Positions 1-7,885 of a stretch of DNA of 27,082 nucleotides are shown one piece after another. A program made the position numbers and the translations under genes. Position 1 is the first letter of the stretch, and each line of letters starts with the position of its first letter. The DNA is from BMS3ABIN04 sp965554225. Its GTDB lineage: Bacteria; Bacteroidota; Ignavibacteria; Ignavibacteriales; Melioribacteraceae. The notes below the pieces were generated by a model, which was given only the letters and a program-made list of their open reading frames with translations, was not told the DNA's origin and searched no databases. Location: the NCBI GenBank assembly GCA_965554225.1, contig CBEVZC010000028.1:1-27082 (forward strand), written 5' to 3'.

Positions 1-45
1 CGTTTTTAATCCATTTTCTTGCTTTTTTGCCTTTTTCAGGAGCGA

Positions 46-1032
46 CTATTTATTAGCGCTTTTTATTTTTGAAAGAACCGAGAAAAATTTCTTACGCATC
101 CAAATACTAAATTTACTCTTACCTATGCAGAGGAAATCATCTATAATTTTTGATATTTCGGGTGCACGTAAATATCCGTAAGTCTTATGCGGGTTCTTAA
201 TACCGTTACTCTCATAATCATTATGTAACAACATGGCTTCCGGTTTTACATCATTAATATTTGGCGTGAACAGTTTATCTAATTCATAATTTACAGCCAG
301 CTTGTCATTTGGATCGGCAAAGTTAAACCAATGTCTTGTTATTGCATCCGGTGTATGTGCTAAAGAATCTTTCGATTGTTGTGATTCGAATTTTAATTCG
401 CTGTATATAAAAGGAACGCCCAATGGAGAACCGGTAGTTATCCATGTATCAATTTCCAATTCATCGCTAAATTTAATTAATACGTCATAAGCAATTATAG
501 TTCCCATCGAATGAGATATAAGTAGAATATCCTTGTCCTGGTGTTTAATAAGTGTTTGATGCAGCCTTTCTTGAATTACTTCCTTTGCCAGACAGTCTTT
601 ATTGTCTTCGGTTACACAATTTTCAGTTAGATAAACAGATAAATCTTTGAAAAAATGTTTAATAATAAAATCCGTAATTGAAGGAAAGTTAATGTGAAGT
701 TTTTCGTTAAACAGTATGTTATTAAATTGATCTCTTATATACTGTACCATAGAAATTTTAATTGAATTATTTTCCTCTGTTTTTCTATTAGTCACAGGAT
801 TGTATTTCTCTTCAAGAAAAAGTTCTGAACCTTCGTCTTTTTCATTTGGGTCTAACGGAACCGGATGAAGTGCATCAGCCCAGTAAACTAGCTCAAAGTT
901 TAAATTTGTACGCGGGTACCCAATGTTTTTTAAACCTTCAAGAATAGAAAGCCTCCACCATTCTTCAAATAAAATTTTCGGAGGCTTATTACCCAACCCA
1001 TGAATACCAATTATTATTTTAGATTTAGCCAT
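46..1032 (-). CDS. alpha/beta hydrolase (lipase/esterase-like)
   Basis: A 328-residue protein with the marks of a serine hydrolase of the alpha/beta fold. An oxyanion-type GIHGLGN motif lies at residues 9-15, a nucleophile elbow SHSMG at 173-177 makes Ser175 the likely nucleophile, and a plausible acid (Asp243 in DPND) and base (His282 in NPHKTYGYL) follow in the usual order. No signal peptide or membrane segment is visible, so it is probably cytoplasmic. Its ATG immediately follows the TAG of the phosphodiesterase gene upstream, so the two are probably co-transcribed and translationally coupled. The phosphodiesterase partner makes a lipid ester substrate attractive, but that is inference and the substrate cannot be read from the sequence. 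The family assignment is firm, the role open. Confidence 0.8.
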   Translation of the reverse strand: MAKSKIIIGIHGLGNKPPKILFEEWWRLSILEGLKNIGYPRTNLNFELVYWADALHPVPLDPNEKDEGSELFLEEKYNPVTNRKTEENNSIKISMVQYIRDQFNNILFNEKLHINFPSITDFIIKHFFKDLSVYLTENCVTEDNKDCLAKEVIQERLHQTLIKHQDKDILLISHSMGTIIAYDVLIKFSDELEIDTWITTGSPLGVPFIYSELKFESQQSKDSLAHTPDAITRHWFNFADPNDKLAVNYELDKLFTPNINDVKPEAMLLHNDYESNGIKNPHKTYGYLRAPEISKIIDDFLCIGKSKFSIWMRKKFFSVLSKIKSANK

Positions 1033-1803
1033 CTATGCTTTCTCGGTAGTTAACTTTTTATAAGCATCAAATTTATCTTGCAGCATTTTTGCTTTATCCG
1101 AGGTAATTCCGTCAAATCCCCATTGATAAAATTTCTTTGCATCTATAAAATCATTTACTGTCCAAGTATATAAATCTAATCCGGCTTGCTTTATTTCTCT
1201 TGCTTCATTCTCATTATTCAAGGTATCGGCTCTTAAATCAAGACCGTCTAAACCGGATTCTTTACACTGATTAATAATTTCGGGAATACTTTTTCTTCTT
1301 TTGAAAAATTTATTTTCATAAATCCAGAAACATTGATACAAAGGAAATACCGTTTTCAATTTTGCTATTAAATCTTTATTGAAACCAATAAATTTAATAA
1401 ACTCAGGTTCAATCAAGGAATTATCAAGAATATTTTTTAAGAATTGAATAATTTCACTATTGCTTTTAATTTCTATAAAAAGATATTTATTTTTTGGTAA
1501 AGTTTTAAGAACCTCATTTAACGTAGGTATTTTTTCGCCTTTCCATTTTTCTCCTTTATAACTTCCAACGTCTAAAGATTTCAATTCATTTAAAGTCTGC
1601 GATAATATATTTTTAAATTTACCTGCTAATCGGTATGTGTTTTTGTCATGTGCAACAATAATTTTTTTATCTCTTGTAAGCTGAATATCAATCTCAACGG
1701 CGTTGTCGTTCCTTTCCCAAGCCAAGTTAATTGATGCTAACGTGTTTTCGGGTGCATCAAACGATTCTCCCCGATGAGCAATTATTAAAAACTGTTTATC
1801 CAA
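1033..1803 (-). CDS. glycerophosphodiester phosphodiesterase (UgpQ/GlpQ type)
   Basis: A 256-residue GDPD-family TIM-barrel enzyme that would hydrolyse glycerophosphodiesters to glycerol 3-phosphate and an alcohol. The family signature is complete near the N-terminus: HRG at residues 10-12 (catalytic His10), PENT at 18-21, the metal-ligand pair Glu37 and Asp39 in EIDIQLTRD, and the second catalytic His52 in AHD. The C-terminal TWTVND and GFDGITSD segments are typical of the cytosolic, signal-peptide-free class. The start is TTG: no in-frame ATG occurs upstream before a stop, and His10 is too close to the start for an internal one. An AAGAGAG stretch just before the TTG could serve as a ribosome binding site. 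It is followed directly by the hydrolase gene, with no gap. Confidence 0.9.
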   Translation of the reverse strand: MDKQFLIIAHRGESFDAPENTLASINLAWERNDNAVEIDIQLTRDKKIIVAHDKNTYRLAGKFKNILSQTLNELKSLDVGSYKGEKWKGEKIPTLNEVLKTLPKNKYLFIEIKSNSEIIQFLKNILDNSLIEPEFIKFIGFNKDLIAKLKTVFPLYQCFWIYENKFFKRRKSIPEIINQCKESGLDGLDLRADTLNNENEAREIKQAGLDLYTWTVNDFIDAKKFYQWGFDGITSDKAKMLQDKFDAYKKLTTEKA

Positions 1804-1930
1804 TTCTCTCTTACCGATAAATTCATAATGAACATTTATAGATAATCAAATCTCAGAAGAAAATCTGACATATACAAGACTTTATCAAAAATATACTAAA
1901 TTGGGTATATTTATTATTTAATTTTTGCCC

Positions 1931-1940
1931 ATTTGCAAAT
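1931..1940. promoter_or_regulatory. palindrome ATTTGCAAAT upstream of thioesterase gene
   Basis: A perfect 10-bp palindrome centred about 52 bases upstream of the thioesterase start, a fitting position for an operator. TTTGCAAA-like sites are, from memory, those bound by RamB/PrpR-type regulators in actinobacteria, and a regulator of that architecture is encoded in this window. The same core recurs upstream of etfB, but also in three coding regions, so it may be chance. A site role is inference. Confidence 0.3.
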
Positions 1941-1987
1941 AGCAGAGTTTCTAATTTTAGTCTGAATAAATTTAAGTGATATGAAAA

Positions 1988-2473
1988 ATGAAAAAGAAGT
2001 TTAATAATAGCAAGTTTCATCACTGTATAGAACTAAGAGTACAGTTCAGGGATTTAGATGCAATTCAGCACGTGAATAACGCAACGTATCTTTCATATTT
2101 GGAAGAATCGCGAATAGGGTATTTAAGTGATATATTTCATACCGATAAAAGTAACTTGAGTATTAATATAGTTGTAGCGCGAATTGAGATTGATTATATA
2201 TTTCCCCTTCAGCTAAATGATCTAATTAAAGTTTATATGCGTTGCAATAAGGTAGGAAATAAAAGTATGGATATTGAAAATGTAGTTGTTTTATTTAAAG
2301 ATACGCAAGAAATAATCTCGGCTCGTGCTATTTCCAAATTAGTATATTTTGATTACCGTGAGAAGAGGTCTAAAACTATTCCCTTAAAATTGCGCGAGAA
2401 AATTAAAGAGTTTGAACTAAATTTTACTAGTACCCATTCTAAAATTCACAAAACTAAAAAATTTAAAAGTTAA
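1988..2473 (+). CDS. acyl-CoA thioesterase, 4HBT/hot-dog family (YbgC/FadM-like)
   Basis: A 161-residue single hot-dog domain protein. The N-terminal stretch QFRDLDAIQHVNNATYL carries the conserved pattern of 4-hydroxybenzoyl-CoA thioesterase-like enzymes, and Asp24 aligns with the catalytic aspartate of that family. Such enzymes hydrolyse acyl-CoA thioesters to free acid and CoA in the cytosol. The C-terminus is lysine-rich and without obvious structure. The chosen ATG is the second of two. An ATG seven bases earlier opens only a seven-codon frame (MKNEKEV) that overlaps this start and might modulate it. The gene stands alone on the plus strand between two minus-strand blocks, with a TTTGCAAA palindrome upstream. 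A link to the fatty-acid cluster further right is plausible but inferred. Confidence 0.82.
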   Translation: MKKKFNNSKFHHCIELRVQFRDLDAIQHVNNATYLSYLEESRIGYLSDIFHTDKSNLSINIVVARIEIDYIFPLQLNDLIKVYMRCNKVGNKSMDIENVVVLFKDTQEIISARAISKLVYFDYREKRSKTIPLKLREKIKEFELNFTSTHSKIHKTKKFKS

Positions 2474-2535
2474 CAAATTATTAGATCGTTTATTATTAAA
2501 TAAATACCTACATTGCAAACAATCTTAATTATGCT

Positions 2536-3294
2536 TTATACTTTAATATTTTTTTTAGGTTTAGTTGTTGCCGAATTAAACCGAACCAATTTTTCCCAAT
2601 CGATATCTCCATTGTCTTTACAGAAATTATTTGCAAAATCCTTAGTAAATTTATTTATCATTTGAGAGTATGATTTTACGAAGCTATCATTTTTCTCTTT
2701 AGCTTTGTGTCCGAGGGGTTCAATGATTTCGGTAAATAAATTTTCGTTTCCTGAAATGAATTCCCAAAAATTTTGCCCGCAATACTTAAAATAATTTCCT
2801 TTATCAGGTTTGTTGTCCCTTCCATAACAGCAGCCATTAACTGCAATAATGTTAAGATTAGAATTGCTTGTTCTTAATGTCCTTTTTGCTGTTTTAAAAT
2901 CAGCGACCATTTTTGAAATTTGCGAACTATTTCCCCAATTTGGTCCTGATTTAATATTTACAATATATTTCCTATCGTCTTTATCAAATTCTAAATCGAT
3001 ACCAATGATACCGGATTTCTTTCCGCCATAAACTTTTCCATTAATAAAAATTGCTAAACCTTCCAGCCAATCGCCAAAAATTCCTTCCTCACTTGAGGAA
3101 ATATGAGCACTAACAATGCCCCGGATAATTTTTTCTGCTGTTAAAACATATTTTGCTTTAAAAAGATATGGGTTTTTACGCTTAAGGATTTGAGATAATT
3201 TAAGGTTCTCAATGCTTTGAATTCGTTTCTCGTGAAATGTACCGATATTATTTTCAACGTATTGTAATACGTCTTTCAGATTAAGCTTTTTCAT
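2536..3294 (-). CDS. type II restriction endonuclease, PmeII-like family
   Basis: A 252-residue protein that I recognise as resembling the PmeII-family type II restriction endonucleases: the FHEKR, KRKNPYLFKAK, SSSEEGIFG, YGGKKSGIIGIDLEF and IKSGPNWGNSSQ blocks are characteristic. The likely PD-(D/E)XK nuclease core is Asp100 in GIDLEF followed by Lys115 in NIKSG, with an upstream glutamate (Glu70 or Glu78); the first position of the (D/E)XK motif is Asn here, as in several families that borrow the acid from elsewhere. I start it at the ATG giving MKKLNLKD rather than eleven codons earlier, because the longer version adds only MIFIFLSRKQN and lengthens the overlap. With this start it overlaps the end of the methyltransferase gene by 14 bases, consistent with co-expression after the protective enzyme. 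The recognition site cannot be read from sequence. Confidence 0.82.
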   Translation of the reverse strand: MKKLNLKDVLQYVENNIGTFHEKRIQSIENLKLSQILKRKNPYLFKAKYVLTAEKIIRGIVSAHISSSEEGIFGDWLEGLAIFINGKVYGGKKSGIIGIDLEFDKDDRKYIVNIKSGPNWGNSSQISKMVADFKTAKRTLRTSNSNLNIIAVNGCCYGRDNKPDKGNYFKYCGQNFWEFISGNENLFTEIIEPLGHKAKEKNDSFVKSYSQMINKFTKDFANNFCKDNGDIDWEKLVRFNSATTKPKKNIKV

Positions 3295-4132
3295 ATTTTG
3301 TTTTCGGCTCAAAAATATAAAGATCAACAGGTTCTAATTGCTTTTTTACCATTTCGTAATACTCAGGAACAATATCAATTCCAATTGAATTACGTTTCAT
3401 TCTATTTGCAACTTTCAATGTTGTTCCTGACCCCATAAAAGGATCAAGGACAGTATCATTTTCTTTTGTGAAAAGTTTTATAAACCATTCGGGAAGTTCT
3501 TCCGGAAACGCAGCGCTGTGGTTCTTATTGTTACATTCTGTTGCCAAATGAAGAACGTTTGTTGGATATGCTTTATCCCTATTTAACCAATTTGAAATGT
3601 TTTTCCCAAAACCACTACCGACTTTTGAGTTGTCTCGAATTTTATCAGTTTCAGAAAGATTTTTCAATCTATTTTTAGCCCAATCTCCCATAGGTACCAT
3701 TACTTTTTCTTGGTACATATGAAATTTCTTTTCTTTGTTAAATTGAAGAAGCCTTTCCCACGAATCACGGAAACGATTTGGCCATTTACCCGGATATGAA
3801 TTTTTTTTATGCCAAATAAATTCTTCTGTCCAAAACCATCCCTGTTTACGCATTGCTAAAATTAATTCTAATACATAAGTACTGCGTTCGCCAGAAACAA
3901 CTTTTTCCTTTATATTGAGAATGAATGTACCTGTTGGACTCAGGACTCTAAATAATTCCTTTGAAATTGGTAAAAACCATTCAACGTACTTGTCTGGATG
4001 AATACCGCCGTAGGTGCTTTTTCTTTGGTCTGCATAAGGAGGAGAGGTTACAATCAAGTCAACGGAATTGTCTTTTAGTAGCTTTAATTTTTCCTTACTA
4101 TCTCCCAGATATATGTCTGTAAAGATTTCCAT
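3281..4132 (-). CDS. site-specific DNA methyltransferase, beta class (predicted N4-cytosine)
   Basis: A 283-residue S-adenosylmethionine-dependent DNA methyltransferase. The catalytic motif IV TSPPY (residues 29-33) precedes the AdoMet-binding motif I DPFMGSGTT (230-238), which is the beta-class order, and the intervening region (about 100-210) would hold the target recognition domain. TSPPY rather than DPPY/NPPY is typical of N4-cytosine enzymes, so m4C is the predicted product, though adenine methylation is not excluded. GIDIVPEYYEM at 251-261 is the usual acidic segment after motif I. It is the upstream gene of a two-gene minus-strand unit with the endonuclease, which it would protect against. 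No controller (C) protein gene lies beside it. Length is normal and no frameshift is seen, so the module appears intact. Confidence 0.9.
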   Translation of the reverse strand: MEIFTDIYLGDSKEKLKLLKDNSVDLIVTSPPYADQRKSTYGGIHPDKYVEWFLPISKELFRVLSPTGTFILNIKEKVVSGERSTYVLELILAMRKQGWFWTEEFIWHKKNSYPGKWPNRFRDSWERLLQFNKEKKFHMYQEKVMVPMGDWAKNRLKNLSETDKIRDNSKVGSGFGKNISNWLNRDKAYPTNVLHLATECNNKNHSAAFPEELPEWFIKLFTKENDTVLDPFMGSGTTLKVANRMKRNSIGIDIVPEYYEMVKKQLEPVDLYIFEPKTKYEKA

Positions 4133-4364
4133 TTTATAATTTTTTTATTTTTAAATATATCATTTTTTTGAGCTGAACTCTAATTTAGGAAAAAAAAAGA
4201 TATAATTTCAGATTTTTAACATTAGCATATTACAACAAATCTGCAGAAATAGTCCGGATTTTGAAAAAAGCGTAGCAGAAGATTAGCTTAAAAACTAAAC
4301 AATCACAAATATAATTTGCGGGATTAAATAGACCTCTAATTTTCTGTTCTTCAATTCCTAATTC
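4133..4364. other. intergenic stretch between regulator and restriction-modification pair
   Basis: This 232-base AT-rich stretch has no reading frame that I would call a gene. It must hold the promoter of the methyltransferase-endonuclease unit and the 3' end of the regulator transcript. I see no convincing GC-rich hairpin with a T-tract. The end nearest the regulator is a degenerate heptamer repeat, described separately. Confidence 0.6.
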
Positions 4365-4382
4365 TCAACTCTCAATTATTAG
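4348..4382. repeat. degenerate 7-bp tandem repeat at the 3' end of the regulator gene
   Basis: Five consecutive heptamers read TCTTCAA, TTCCTAA, TTCTCAA, CTCTCAA and TTATTAG on the plus strand, the first four sharing a T/C-rich TTCTCAA-like consensus. The repeat runs across the stop codon of the regulator, so the last residues of that protein (LIIES) and its TGA stop are encoded within it. I recall similar low-complexity TTGAGAATT-type tracts between genes in FCB-group genomes. This could be replication slippage with no function. Confidence 0.5.
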
Positions 4383-5858
4383 TTTGTTAATTGCCCTTTG
4401 GATTTTTTCCTTACTTAGCTCTTCGTAAATTTTTAACGGTTCGCTTACCCGTTCGCTGCAGTTTGGTAGTTCACATCTTTCACATGTATTATTTACTTCT
4501 TTAACCTTAATATTGGGATCCCGCATGAATTTTATTTTATCTTTAGCATATTCATCAATTTTAAAACCTAGAGTTACACTTGAATATGAGTTCTTTTTAA
4601 ATTGATTTACTTTTGCCAGAGAAACACTAAGAAACTGATTGTGGGAATTGATAAACCGGGAAATTTGTGCTCCAATAACATATTGACGAAAGTTATTCTT
4701 TTTAAGATTATTAAGTTTGTTGATTATATCCAAAGAAATCCAACGTCTGCAATAATGCTCGTTATTATGGTAACCTCCCGGAATCTGATTGGTATTTAAT
4801 CTCAATTCCTTAATCAAATCATATTTCTTTGTTAATAAATCATATTCAAATCTTAAAAAGAATAATTTACTTAGCTGAAAATATTTTGGTGCAATACTTG
4901 CAATTCTTTGGAATAACATCTCAGGTGAAACGTTATATTTATTCAGAAGTGAAAGTAAAAACTCCCCGTCCAATTTTTTCTTTTTAAAGAATTTTGTAAG
5001 GTCATTTATTATTCCTTCTTTGGGAACCATCAAAGCCGTTGAAAAATACGAAGTATTGAGGTTGTTCAGCAGCTGGTCAAATGAATCCAGACTTACTGCC
5101 GAGTAAATATAACTTCTATCAAGTATAGAAAGATAATTGTAAGCAAGCTCTTTCCCAAGGATGAATGATTTCTGGTAATCCTTTAAATTATTATTTAAGT
5201 AAATCTTAGGTTTTCCTTCGGTCGATACAACAGCTCTTAGGTGTTGAAGTTCAATGTAATGGTTAAGGCCTGTTTCATCAATAGTATATTGAAAGTTTTC
5301 TCGAAGTAATTTGGAAAGGACTTTGAAAGTTAACTTTTTCGATTGTCTAACTTTGAATTTCTTACGAAACTTATCAACAGCGAGTTCCAAATCCGGAAAA
5401 TAATTTTCGTTGAACTCCTTATACATTCTTAAAGCAGTACGACTAAAATTATTCTGGCTCATCTCGGAGCGTTTGGCCATTTCAATTATTGTTGATACAA
5501 GAACGTTAAGCTTAAGCGGTGCATTTGCCAACAGGGCAATTAGTTTGTTAACATCTATGCCGTAGTGATCAAGCGGTAATTGATCAAGAACATTAGAATC
5601 TAATAGTTCACCTATCGGTGCTAATCGCTTGTTCAACTTTAGCGAAACGAGATTATCATAATTTGTACCAAGAGCTTTTGATAGAGCTGAGATTTTATCT
5701 GTTTTAGGATATTTTTTCCCGCTTTCAATTTCATTTAAATAAGAAATACTCATCTTTGCTTTTTTTGCAAGCTGCGAAAGAGAAAGGTTTTTACTTTGCC
5801 TAAGCTGTTTTAGTTTAAGACCAAATATTAATTTAATATTACTCTGTGTGAGCTTCAT
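4365..5858 (-). CDS. XRE-family regulator with degenerate ImmA/IrrE-like domain (RamB/PrpR/ScfR-like)
   Basis: A 497-residue regulator, transcribed away from the fad operon. Residues 10-70 form an XRE helix-turn-helix (LKQLRQSKNLSLSQLAKKAKM, then SISYLNEIESGKKYP). The middle resembles the ImmA/IrrE-like region of short-chain fatty acyl regulators, but the position of a zinc-peptidase HEXXH reads GKELAYN (235-241), so peptidase activity is not expected. The C-terminal part has Cys370 in HYCRRW and CERCELPNC (Cys459, Cys462, Cys467), resembling the module that in mycobacterial PrpR binds a 4Fe-4S cluster and acyl-CoA. I start at MKLTQSN; a start 27 codons earlier would add a hydrophobic, unsupported leader. 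The likely role, inferred from architecture and position, is acyl-CoA-dependent control of the neighbouring fatty-acid genes. Activator versus repressor cannot be told. Confidence 0.78.
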   Translation of the reverse strand: MKLTQSNIKLIFGLKLKQLRQSKNLSLSQLAKKAKMSISYLNEIESGKKYPKTDKISALSKALGTNYDNLVSLKLNKRLAPIGELLDSNVLDQLPLDHYGIDVNKLIALLANAPLKLNVLVSTIIEMAKRSEMSQNNFSRTALRMYKEFNENYFPDLELAVDKFRKKFKVRQSKKLTFKVLSKLLRENFQYTIDETGLNHYIELQHLRAVVSTEGKPKIYLNNNLKDYQKSFILGKELAYNYLSILDRSYIYSAVSLDSFDQLLNNLNTSYFSTALMVPKEGIINDLTKFFKKKKLDGEFLLSLLNKYNVSPEMLFQRIASIAPKYFQLSKLFFLRFEYDLLTKKYDLIKELRLNTNQIPGGYHNNEHYCRRWISLDIINKLNNLKKNNFRQYVIGAQISRFINSHNQFLSVSLAKVNQFKKNSYSSVTLGFKIDEYAKDKIKFMRDPNIKVKEVNNTCERCELPNCSERVSEPLKIYEELSKEKIQRAINKLIIES

Positions 5859-6042
5859 GTTGATCAAAGTAGATATTGTACAAAAAATTTTAAAAACCAA
5901 ATGTAATAAGAATGTAAAATGTACGACATAATATAACAAAATTTCTCGAATAGCGAAATTTCGCTTGCATTTATTATCGTAAGTTTATATTTTAAAACCA
6001 ATATACAGCAAAAAGTTTACTAACTAAAGTAATTGATGCTAA
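5859..6042. promoter_or_regulatory. divergent promoter region, regulator / fad operon
   Basis: These 184 bases separate the regulator start from the acyl-CoA synthetase start and must hold both promoters. Direct observations are a perfect 14-bp palindrome AGCGAAATTTCGCT at 5952-5965 and three direct copies of AATGTA at 5900, 5911 and 5918, nearer the regulator. No clear Shine-Dalgarno sequence precedes either gene. I cannot place -10/-35 boxes with confidence. Confidence 0.6.
5952..5965. promoter_or_regulatory. perfect 14-bp palindrome AGCGAAATTTCGCT, candidate operator
   Basis: The sequence equals its own reverse complement over 14 bases and is the most GC-containing element in the divergent intergenic region. 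It sits 77 bases upstream of the acyl-CoA synthetase ATG and about 94 bases from the regulator ATG. A dimeric XRE regulator would be expected to bind such a site. It does not contain the TTTGCAAA core found upstream of the thioesterase and etfB, so if both are operators they may be for different proteins. Confidence 0.45.
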
Positions 6043-7851
6043 ATGGACTTACCTACAATTAAAAATAATCGCCTTTTTGACGTTCTTGATTATCAATTAG
6101 ATAATTATCCTAAGACAAATGCGATAAGAGATAAGGTAGAAGGGAAATGGCGGGAATTTAGTTCTGAGGAAGTCAAATCTATTGTAAATGAACTTAGTTT
6201 AGGATTGTTAAATAAAGGTTACGGACCCGGCGATAAGATTGCAATAATATCAAAAAACAGATGTGAATGGAATTTTGCGGATTTAGCTACTCAGCAGATT
6301 GACGGTGTAATTGTTCCGCTCTATCCGAATATGAGCGAAGATAACTATAAATTTATTTTTACCGATGCGCATGTAAAACTTGTTTTTGTTGAAAATGATG
6401 AGCTATTGAAAAAAGTAAATAATGTAAGAGCTAAAATTGAGTGGGAGATTGAAGTTTATACTTTTGACAAATCTGTAAGTGAAAAACGATGGACGGAATT
6501 AAGAATAAAAAATGATGAAGCTTTAGAAAACAAACTGGAAGAAATTAAAAAGTCGGTTAACAAAGATGATCTGGCTACTATAATTTATACGTCCGGTACA
6601 ACAGGAGTTCCAAAGGGAGTAATGTTATCCAATAATAATATCATGTCCAATGTTGCCTCGCTTTCCTTGATAATACCTATTAAAAATGTACATCGGGTCA
6701 TAAGTTTTTTGCCCTTGTGTCATATATTTGAAAGAACGGCATTTTATTTTTACTATTCAGTTGGAGCATCAATTAGTTATGCGGAAAGCATGGATAAAAT
6801 CGGTGACAATATTAGAGAGATAAAACCTAACTATTTTACTACAGTCCCGCGATTACTTGAAAAGATATACGATAAAATAATGGAAAAAGGGCGGGAACTC
6901 TCGGGATTGAAAAAGGCGATCTTCGGCTGGGCTGTTAATCTTGCTAATCACTATAACCCGAAAGGTGAAAATAATATTTTTTATAACATTCGGTTATGGG
7001 GAGCCAGGAAACTTGTTTTTAGTAAGTGGGTAGAAGCTTTGGGAGGTGAAGTCCAAGGTATTATAAGCGGCTCGGCGGCGCTGCAGCCTCGATTGGGCAG
7101 AATATTTACCGCTGCAGGTGTTCCTGTAGTAGAAGGATATGGGTTGACGGAAACTTCTCCTGTAATTACTTGTAATAGATTTGAAAAAGGTGGAAACTTT
7201 ATTGGTACAGTGGGAATGGCAATTCCCGGTGTTGAAGTTAAAATTGGTGAGAATGACGAAATATTAACCAAAGGACCAAATTTAATGCTTGGTTATTACA
7301 ATAGACCGGATGCAACAAAAGAAGTTATTGATGAAGACGGATGGTTCCATACCGGCGATGTAGGAAAAATGATTGAAGGCAAATTTCTTAAAATTACCGA
7401 TAGGCTTAAGGAAATTTTCAAAACGTCCGGCGGTAAATTTGTAATTCCAATGCCGATAGAAAATAAAATGAAGGAATCATTGTTTATAGAGGAAATAATG
7501 GTTGTTGGAGAAAACAGAAGATTTACATCAGCTATCATTGTTCCTAATTTTGAATTTGTAGAAAAGTGGTGCCAAAAAAAATGCTTGGAACTAAAAAGCA
7601 GGGAAGAAGCAATTAACTCGGATATTTTAAAAGAAAGAATATGGAAGGATGTACAGAAGTATAATAAACGGTTCGGGCATATACAGCAAGTTAAGAAAAT
7701 AGCTTTAGTAATAGACAGATGGACAGTTGAAACCGGTGAGTTAACACCAACTCTGAAGCTTAAAAGAAGAGTATTATTAAAAAAATATGAAAATTTAATT
7801 GAAGAAATTTATCATCCGGGTGAAAATAGTAGATACAAGAATATTAAGTAA
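6043..7851 (+). CDS. long-chain acyl-CoA synthetase (AMP-forming)
   Basis: A 602-residue member of the adenylate-forming enzymes, of the long FAA1/FadD15-like type. It would activate fatty acids to acyl-CoA through an acyl-adenylate, the first step of degradation. Visible motifs are the P-loop YTSGTTGVPKG (182-192), GYGLTETSP (365-373), GWFHTGD (433-439) and the hinge and C-terminal-domain motif TDRLKEIFKTSGGK (452-465). No signal peptide or membrane helix is seen; such enzymes act at the inner face of the membrane. It is the first gene of a four-gene plus-strand operon, with 34 bases to the next gene, and faces the divergent regulator. No Shine-Dalgarno sequence is visible before its ATG. 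Chain-length preference cannot be read, and fadD would be a functional rather than an orthologous name. Confidence 0.92.
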   Translation: MDLPTIKNNRLFDVLDYQLDNYPKTNAIRDKVEGKWREFSSEEVKSIVNELSLGLLNKGYGPGDKIAIISKNRCEWNFADLATQQIDGVIVPLYPNMSEDNYKFIFTDAHVKLVFVENDELLKKVNNVRAKIEWEIEVYTFDKSVSEKRWTELRIKNDEALENKLEEIKKSVNKDDLATIIYTSGTTGVPKGVMLSNNNIMSNVASLSLIIPIKNVHRVISFLPLCHIFERTAFYFYYSVGASISYAESMDKIGDNIREIKPNYFTTVPRLLEKIYDKIMEKGRELSGLKKAIFGWAVNLANHYNPKGENNIFYNIRLWGARKLVFSKWVEALGGEVQGIISGSAALQPRLGRIFTAAGVPVVEGYGLTETSPVITCNRFEKGGNFIGTVGMAIPGVEVKIGENDEILTKGPNLMLGYYNRPDATKEVIDEDGWFHTGDVGKMIEGKFLKITDRLKEIFKTSGGKFVIPMPIENKMKESLFIEEIMVVGENRRFTSAIIVPNFEFVEKWCQKKCLELKSREEAINSDILKERIWKDVQKYNKRFGHIQQVKKIALVIDRWTVETGELTPTLKLKRRVLLKKYENLIEEIYHPGENSRYKNIK

Positions 7852-7885
7852 AAAACTAAAATTATAAACAAAACAAAATTGCAAT

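Noticed and set aside
35..75. Possible plus-strand terminator (AGCG...CGCT followed by T residues)
   Set aside because: The stem is only about four base pairs and overlaps the end of a minus-strand gene; too weak to call.
302..490. Open frame on the strand opposite the alpha/beta hydrolase
   Set aside because: It lies wholly inside a gene with a clear active site on the other strand and has no ribosome site or recognisable content.
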